From Thalassobaculum_A sp040219615 (lineage in GTDB: Bacteria; Pseudomonadota; Alphaproteobacteria; Thalassobaculales; Thalassobaculaceae), in contig NZ_JAVJSE010000044.1 in NCBI RefSeq assembly GCF_040219615.1, positions 1-64,000 of the forward strand: 64,000 bases of DNA, given 5' to 3'. Below the pieces are notes generated by a model, which was not told the origin of the DNA, did not search any database, and saw nothing but the letters and a program-made list of their open reading frames with translations. Shown here piece after piece: positions 60,597-64,000 of this stretch (its first letter is position 1; each line of letters begins with the position of its first letter). A program made the position numbers and the translations under genes.

Positions 60597-61781
60597 ATGC
60601 AGACCTCGTTCTGGTCCGGAGGACTCTTTGCCGTCGCCCTGCTGTCGCTGGGATCGACCGGCGCATCGGCAATCGAGACCGGCTCAAGCCATACTGGTCG
60701 AATCGACCTGACGTTCCGCCAGGTCCCGCTACCCGAGGGCGAGTGGACGGTCCTGGGATACGGCGCGAACAGCCTGACCAGCGGCGACCCGGGCGCCTAC
60801 GGCATCATCGAGAACGTCATCCTCGCACGGCGCGACGGCGACCGGATCGACGGGCTGGTCGAGATCAACACCAACCGCCTGTCGGTCGACGACGGCTGGG
60901 GGACCGCGAGCGACTGCGTCCGCGAGGACAGCCTCGCCCGGGTGGCGTTCTACAAGTCGCCGGTCGACGGCTTCTGCATGTTCGTCGTCCCGACCGAGCT
61001 CGGCGCGGCCGACGCCCCGGGACCGCAGACCTGGACGGCGGTTCGCCCGGCCCTGCATGACGGGACCAAGCCGCCGTCGCCGGTCTGGCTGACGGTCGGC
61101 TTCCGGGCATCGGACCGCCGCGACGTGCTCGACGTCCGATACCACCTGGACCCGAATCGACTGGGCTTCAAGCCGATGAGCGCTTCCGAGTGGACGGTCG
61201 AGGCGGTGCTCGAGAAACCCGAGCGGTACTCCGCGGTCAATCAGCTCACGGCCTGGGGAGGCCTGGCCGCCGGGCTGGTCCAGGACGGGTTCCGCGGCGT
61301 GCTCGCCGGCGAGCCGGCGGCGCCGCTGCCAAACGCCTGGGAGGTGCCGGTTCCGAAGGAGGCCGGCGACGCCGTTCACGGTGGCAACGCCCAGGGCCGG
61401 GTCAGTCGGTCGGCGCGCATCGCCGCGCTGGACGGACTCGTCGCCTCCGGCGCGATCAGCGAGGCCGACCACGCGGCCTATCTGAAAGCCATCGAGGAAC
61501 TGCCGCCACCGGCGACGCCGGACGACTACTATCGGCTGCTCGGGGCCAAGGTGGTGTCCTTCAACTTCTTCCGGGTCTCGGTCGACTACATCCTGGCCTT
61601 CGTGGTCACGGTGAACTCGCTGATCTCCGGCTACATCACCGCCGCCATCGTCGCGACGCACAGCGTCGCCCAGGTGTTCAACGACATGTGGTGGGACAAC
61701 TACATTGCCAACCAGGCGAAGGCGAACACCAGCACCGTCGATTTCGTCTATGTCGGGGTCCGGATGGGGAAGATGATCTGA
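60597..61781 (+). CDS. Exported two-Cys protein with C-terminal DUF2061-like membrane domain, L1
   Basis: The N-terminal domain matches no family I know. 394 residues: signal peptide to about 25 (SLGSTGASA). The extracytoplasmic domain has VPLPEGEWTVLGYG, then DGWGTASDC (Cys 107) and a second Cys at 127, and DRRDVLDVRYHLDPNRLGF. About 271-303, ARIAALDGLVASGAISEADH resembles a SHOCT helical pair. Two hydrophobic helices at about 316-375 (VVSFNFFRVSVDYILAF; ending NDMWWDN) resemble DUF2061. ATG 60597 has a GGTGA site. Its stop overlaps L2 (TGATG). L2 has the same domains in the same places. Confidence 0.8.
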   Translation: MQTSFWSGGLFAVALLSLGSTGASAIETGSSHTGRIDLTFRQVPLPEGEWTVLGYGANSLTSGDPGAYGIIENVILARRDGDRIDGLVEINTNRLSVDDGWGTASDCVREDSLARVAFYKSPVDGFCMFVVPTELGAADAPGPQTWTAVRPALHDGTKPPSPVWLTVGFRASDRRDVLDVRYHLDPNRLGFKPMSASEWTVEAVLEKPERYSAVNQLTAWGGLAAGLVQDGFRGVLAGEPAAPLPNAWEVPVPKEAGDAVHGGNAQGRVSRSARIAALDGLVASGAISEADHAAYLKAIEELPPPATPDDYYRLLGAKVVSFNFFRVSVDYILAFVVTVNSLISGYITAAIVATHSVAQVFNDMWWDNYIANQAKANTSTVDFVYVGVRMGKMI

Positions 61782-62971
61782 TGGGCGCGAAACTGCACGG
61801 CGGCCGGGCCCTTCTCACCCTCGCCGCTTGCCTGCTCGGCTGGTCGTCGACCGCCGCGGCACAGGAAGTCGGAACCGTGGCGACCGGCACGATCACCGTG
61901 GCCGGCAAGCAGGTTCCGCTGCCGCCGGGCGACTTCACGGTGATCGCGAGCGGCACGGCCAATGCCCGGATCGTCAACAAGACCGGGATCGAGAGCGAAC
62001 GCCTGGACCTCGGGCCGATCCGTACGGTCACGCTGGCCCAGGTCGCCGACGGCAGGGTTCCGGTGGTGGTCGAGATCGCCGCCAACCTGGTGCCGCATCA
62101 CGACGGCTGGGGAACGACCGCGGACTGCACCCGCAAGGACATCTATGCCGCCGTCTCCAACTACAAGAGCGGCTGGGACGTGTCCTGCCTGTACCTGAAG
62201 CCGTTGCCGGTCGGCGACACGGCCCCGGCCCCCGGCGGCGAAGCCCTCGCCCGGCTCGCCGGCGACCGTGGCGTCGCGGTCTCCAGCTTCTGGGTGGTCG
62301 CCGGCCTGCGCGTGGCCGACCGGCAGGACGTGGTCGACGTCCGCTACCACATCGACCCGGCCGCCCTCGGGGTGCCGGCGACCGCGGCGAACGCGGCCGC
62401 CTGGGAGCCGTCCGCGATCGAGCAGCAGCCGGCACGGTTGGCGGTCGTCAAGGATATCGCCGCCTGGGCGGGCACCGTGGCGGCGCCGCTGTCGGCCGGG
62501 TTGCAGGGCAGGATGGAGCCGACCTGGACCGCGTTCCCGCCGATCGCCGGTTCCGCCGCACTGGATCCCGAAGCGCTCGAGCGGACCGCCCGCGCCGAGG
62601 CGCTGAAGCGGCTGCGCGATTCCGGGGCGATCTCGGATGACGCCTTCGACGAGCAGATGGCCGTCGTCACCGGGGCGGTCGCCGGGGCCGGAGCCGCCGA
62701 GGCGACGACCTGGACCTATGCGCAGGTGGCCGGCTGGAAGGCCTTCACCTACCGGGTGGTCGTCACCACCATCAACGCCGGGATCGACTACGTGTTCATC
62801 GGCCGGCCGTTCGCGGCGGGAGTCCTGGTCGTCCTGCAGGTGGTGGTCAATACAACCAAGTTCTTCTTCCATGAAATGATGTGGCAGGAGGTCTTCGGCA
62901 TCAGCCCGTTGCAGCGCGAGGCCCCGAACGTCATCGAATTCGGCCGGACGGTCGTCGCCTCGGCGAACTGA
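61781..62971 (+). CDS. Exported two-Cys protein with C-terminal DUF2061 membrane domain, L2
   Basis: A paralogue of L1, 396 residues, with a signal peptide to about residue 28 (SSTAAAQ). The N-domain has KQVPLPPGDFTVIASG, DGWGTTADC (Cys 116) and Cys 136 in VSCLYL. The two-Cys spacing of 20 is identical to L1. DRQDVVDVRYHIDPAALG follows. The SHOCT-like segment is ALKRLRDSGAISDDAFDEQM (about 272-291). The C-terminal AFTYRVVVTTINAGIDYVF to FFFHEMMWQE (about 318-367) is a clear DUF2061-type pair of helices with its HExxW end. Topology implies the N-domain outside and the DUF2061 hairpin in the inner membrane. Start ATG overlaps L1 stop. Confidence 0.82.
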   Translation: MGAKLHGGRALLTLAACLLGWSSTAAAQEVGTVATGTITVAGKQVPLPPGDFTVIASGTANARIVNKTGIESERLDLGPIRTVTLAQVADGRVPVVVEIAANLVPHHDGWGTTADCTRKDIYAAVSNYKSGWDVSCLYLKPLPVGDTAPAPGGEALARLAGDRGVAVSSFWVVAGLRVADRQDVVDVRYHIDPAALGVPATAANAAAWEPSAIEQQPARLAVVKDIAAWAGTVAAPLSAGLQGRMEPTWTAFPPIAGSAALDPEALERTARAEALKRLRDSGAISDDAFDEQMAVVTGAVAGAGAAEATTWTYAQVAGWKAFTYRVVVTTINAGIDYVFIGRPFAAGVLVVLQVVVNTTKFFFHEMMWQEVFGISPLQREAPNVIEFGRTVVASAN

Positions 62972-63013
62972 CACGTGATAGGTTCGGCCGGCAGAGACGA
63001 AATGGAGGGAATC

Positions 63014-63337
63014 TTGAGAAAGCTAGTGATCGGCGCCGTCCTCGCGACCGCGCTCGCCTCGGCCCCGGTTGCCCCGGCCGCCGCCGAGACCAGCATCGCC
63101 GGCGTCGCCATGACCACGGTCGTCGCCGTTGCCGGCGCGGCCGCCGGCGTGGTGCTGGTCCCCTACCTGCTGCCGAGCGCGGCACCGGCCGTCGCCGGCG
63201 CATACGGCGTGACCGCCACGGCGGTCAACAACGCCATGGTCACCCTGGGCAACCTCGTGATCGCCCAGCCCCAGGTGACCGGTGCGGTGGTCGGCCTGGG
63301 GGCCGGCATCATCGTCGGCGATTACCTGTTCCAGTGA
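63014..63337 (+). CDS. Small exported glycine-rich protein S2
   Basis: A paralogue of S1, 107 residues: signal peptide RKLVIGAVLATALASAPVA ending AAA, then AGVAMTTVVAVAGAAAGVVL and VVGLGAGIIVGDYLF with glycine-zipper-like spacing. The TTG at 63014 is chosen because GGAGGGA (63004-63010) lies just ahead, as in S1; an ATG at 63002 in frame would give four extra residues and lacks such a site. Last of the cluster, 42 bases after L2. Lack of charged residues in the mature part suggests insertion into or packing against a membrane. Confidence 0.78.
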   Translation: MRKLVIGAVLATALASAPVAPAAAETSIAGVAMTTVVAVAGAAAGVVLVPYLLPSAAPAVAGAYGVTATAVNNAMVTLGNLVIAQPQVTGAVVGLGAGIIVGDYLFQ

Positions 63338-63358
63338 CCCGATGCCGGGCCGGATGGT

Positions 63359-63766
63359 TCATCCGGCCTTCAGGACCATCTGGGTCTGGGTGGTGAGCGA
63401 CACCAGCTTGCCTTCGGCGGTCTCGATGCGGGTCTGCCACACCTGGGTCCGGCCGCCGCGGTGAACCGGGGTGGCGGTCGCAACCAGCGTGGAGCCGGCC
63501 GGGCCGGCGGCCAGGAAGTTGGTCTTGCTCTCGATCGTGGTGGTGCCGTCGCCGTCCCGCAGATTGGCGACCGTCGCCACCGCCCCGACGGTGTCGGCGA
63601 ACGCCATCAGCGCGCCGCCATGCGCTACCGCCGGCCGGGTGCAGAGATCCTCGCGCACCGGCATCTCGGCGACCACGCGGTCGCTCTCGACCAGGGTGAA
63701 CCGCACGCCCAGCAGTCGGGCGAAAGGCAGCATTCGGGCATTCGCCTCGTCGACGGTCAGCGGCAC
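63359..63766 (-). CDS. PaaI-family hotdog thioesterase
   Basis: This 135-residue single hotdog domain protein has PAVAHGGALMAFADTVGAVA, the HGG-x-A motif of PaaI/YbgC-like acyl-CoA thioesterases, with the Asp that acts as general base. TIESKTNFLAAGPAGS and VWQTRIETAEGKLVS form the remaining strands. It hydrolyses acyl-CoA thioesters in the cytoplasm. GTG start at 63766 is preceded by GGAGG. Convergent with the S2 gene, 21 bases apart. Confidence 0.9.
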   Translation of the reverse strand: MPLTVDEANARMLPFARLLGVRFTLVESDRVVAEMPVREDLCTRPAVAHGGALMAFADTVGAVATVANLRDGDGTTTIESKTNFLAAGPAGSTLVATATPVHRGGRTQVWQTRIETAEGKLVSLTTQTQMVLKAG

Positions 63767-63874
63767 GGCGCGTCCTCCGGCAGTTGGTTCACGCGCCAGT
63801 CTAGCCGCGGACGGCGAAAGCGCGATTACCGAAGGGATAATCGCGTGGGTCCACCCGGGTCGGGAGACGCAGCC

Positions 63875-64000
63875 TCAGGGCAGCCAGTCGGCGATGACGA
63901 AGGGCACGCGCTTGCGGGGCACCTCGGGGTGGTGCCAGGAGTACACGATCTCCGCCGCCTCGAACGCCACCCGCTCGTCGGCCCCGCTGCCCTTCAGGGT
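63875..64000 (-). CDS. C-terminal end of an unrecognised protein
   Basis: Minus-strand frame open to the right edge; 41 residues and the stop at 63875-63877 are visible. The end VPRKRVPFVIADWLP follows a region with AEIVYSWHHPEVP. GC codon use agrees with real coding. The family is not identifiable from this fragment. Confidence 0.7.
   Translation of the reverse strand, partial: TLKGSGADERVAFEAAEIVYSWHHPEVPRKRVPFVIADWLP

Overview
The window is uniformly GC-rich, densely coded chromosomal DNA, most like a free-living alphaproteobacterium of the Rhodospirillales type. Evidence for this is inferential: two TRAP (DctPQM-type) transport systems, a complete Liv ABC transporter, a cysteine-free L32, a type-B-like PutA beside a divergent Lrp regulator, and many acyl-CoA, SDR and organic-acid genes. 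I saw no rRNA, tRNA, CRISPR array, transposase or prophage gene. Almost all genes have close relatives in known families; the exception is the four-gene cluster near the right end.

Left part (1-14.6 kb). The end of a TRAP large permease is followed by methylglyoxal synthase, a cupin and a PfkB sugar kinase on the minus strand. Divergent from these is a tight plus-strand catabolic operon (RraA-like aldolase, D-2-hydroxyacid dehydrogenase, HpcH/HpaI aldolase, Ldh_2-type dehydrogenase), probably for a sugar acid or hydroxyacid. A lipid kinase/metallophosphoesterase pair comes next. A minus-strand operon (aminotransferase, M19 dipeptidase, metallo-beta-lactamase-fold hydrolase, ATP-grasp protein, then a PEP mutase/isocitrate lyase-family protein) diverges from a GntR/FCD regulator across a perfect ATTGGATCCAAT palindrome. 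rpmF (L32) closes this part.

Middle (14.7-32.8 kb). An orphan membrane histidine kinase, a PhnM-like hydrolase overlapping an N-acetylmuramoyl-alanine amidase lipoprotein, and an Rnk/GreA-like factor lead into a long minus-strand block: MmgE/PrpD plus an unknown membrane protein, then DctP-DctQ-DctM, an alpha/beta hydrolase, an SDR, a GST and an ATC-hydrolase-like protein. Together these look like uptake and breakdown of an organic acid. A short CDF transporter and a chemoreceptor flank an AT-rich patch. A TetR gene with a 17-bp perfect inverted repeat over its promoter and Shine-Dalgarno site leads an acyl-CoA ligase.

Right part (33-59.9 kb). Acyl-CoA and hydroxyacyl metabolism (DsbA-like isomerase, APH-type kinase, two SDRs, MFS transporter, second acyl-CoA ligase) is interspersed with palindromic intergenic repeats. 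Next come GFA and DUF899 proteins, an MDR reductase, a GMC oxidoreductase, an RNase Z-like hydrolase, PutR/PutA for proline catabolism, hydantoinase/oxoprolinase A and B, an Asp/Glu racemase-family protein, and a complete Liv ABC transporter (binding protein, two permeases, two ATPases and a small membrane protein).

The most unusual region is 60.2-63.3 kb: a compact plus-strand cluster with mirror-image order small-large-large-small. The two small exported proteins are paralogues, and both apparently start with TTG. The two large proteins are also paralogues: a signal peptide, a new extracytoplasmic domain with two cysteines exactly 20 residues apart, a SHOCT-like helical pair, and a C-terminal two-helix membrane domain resembling DUF2061. 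This is my best candidate for an undescribed cell-envelope system. A PaaI-type thioesterase and the end of an unrecognised gene complete the window.
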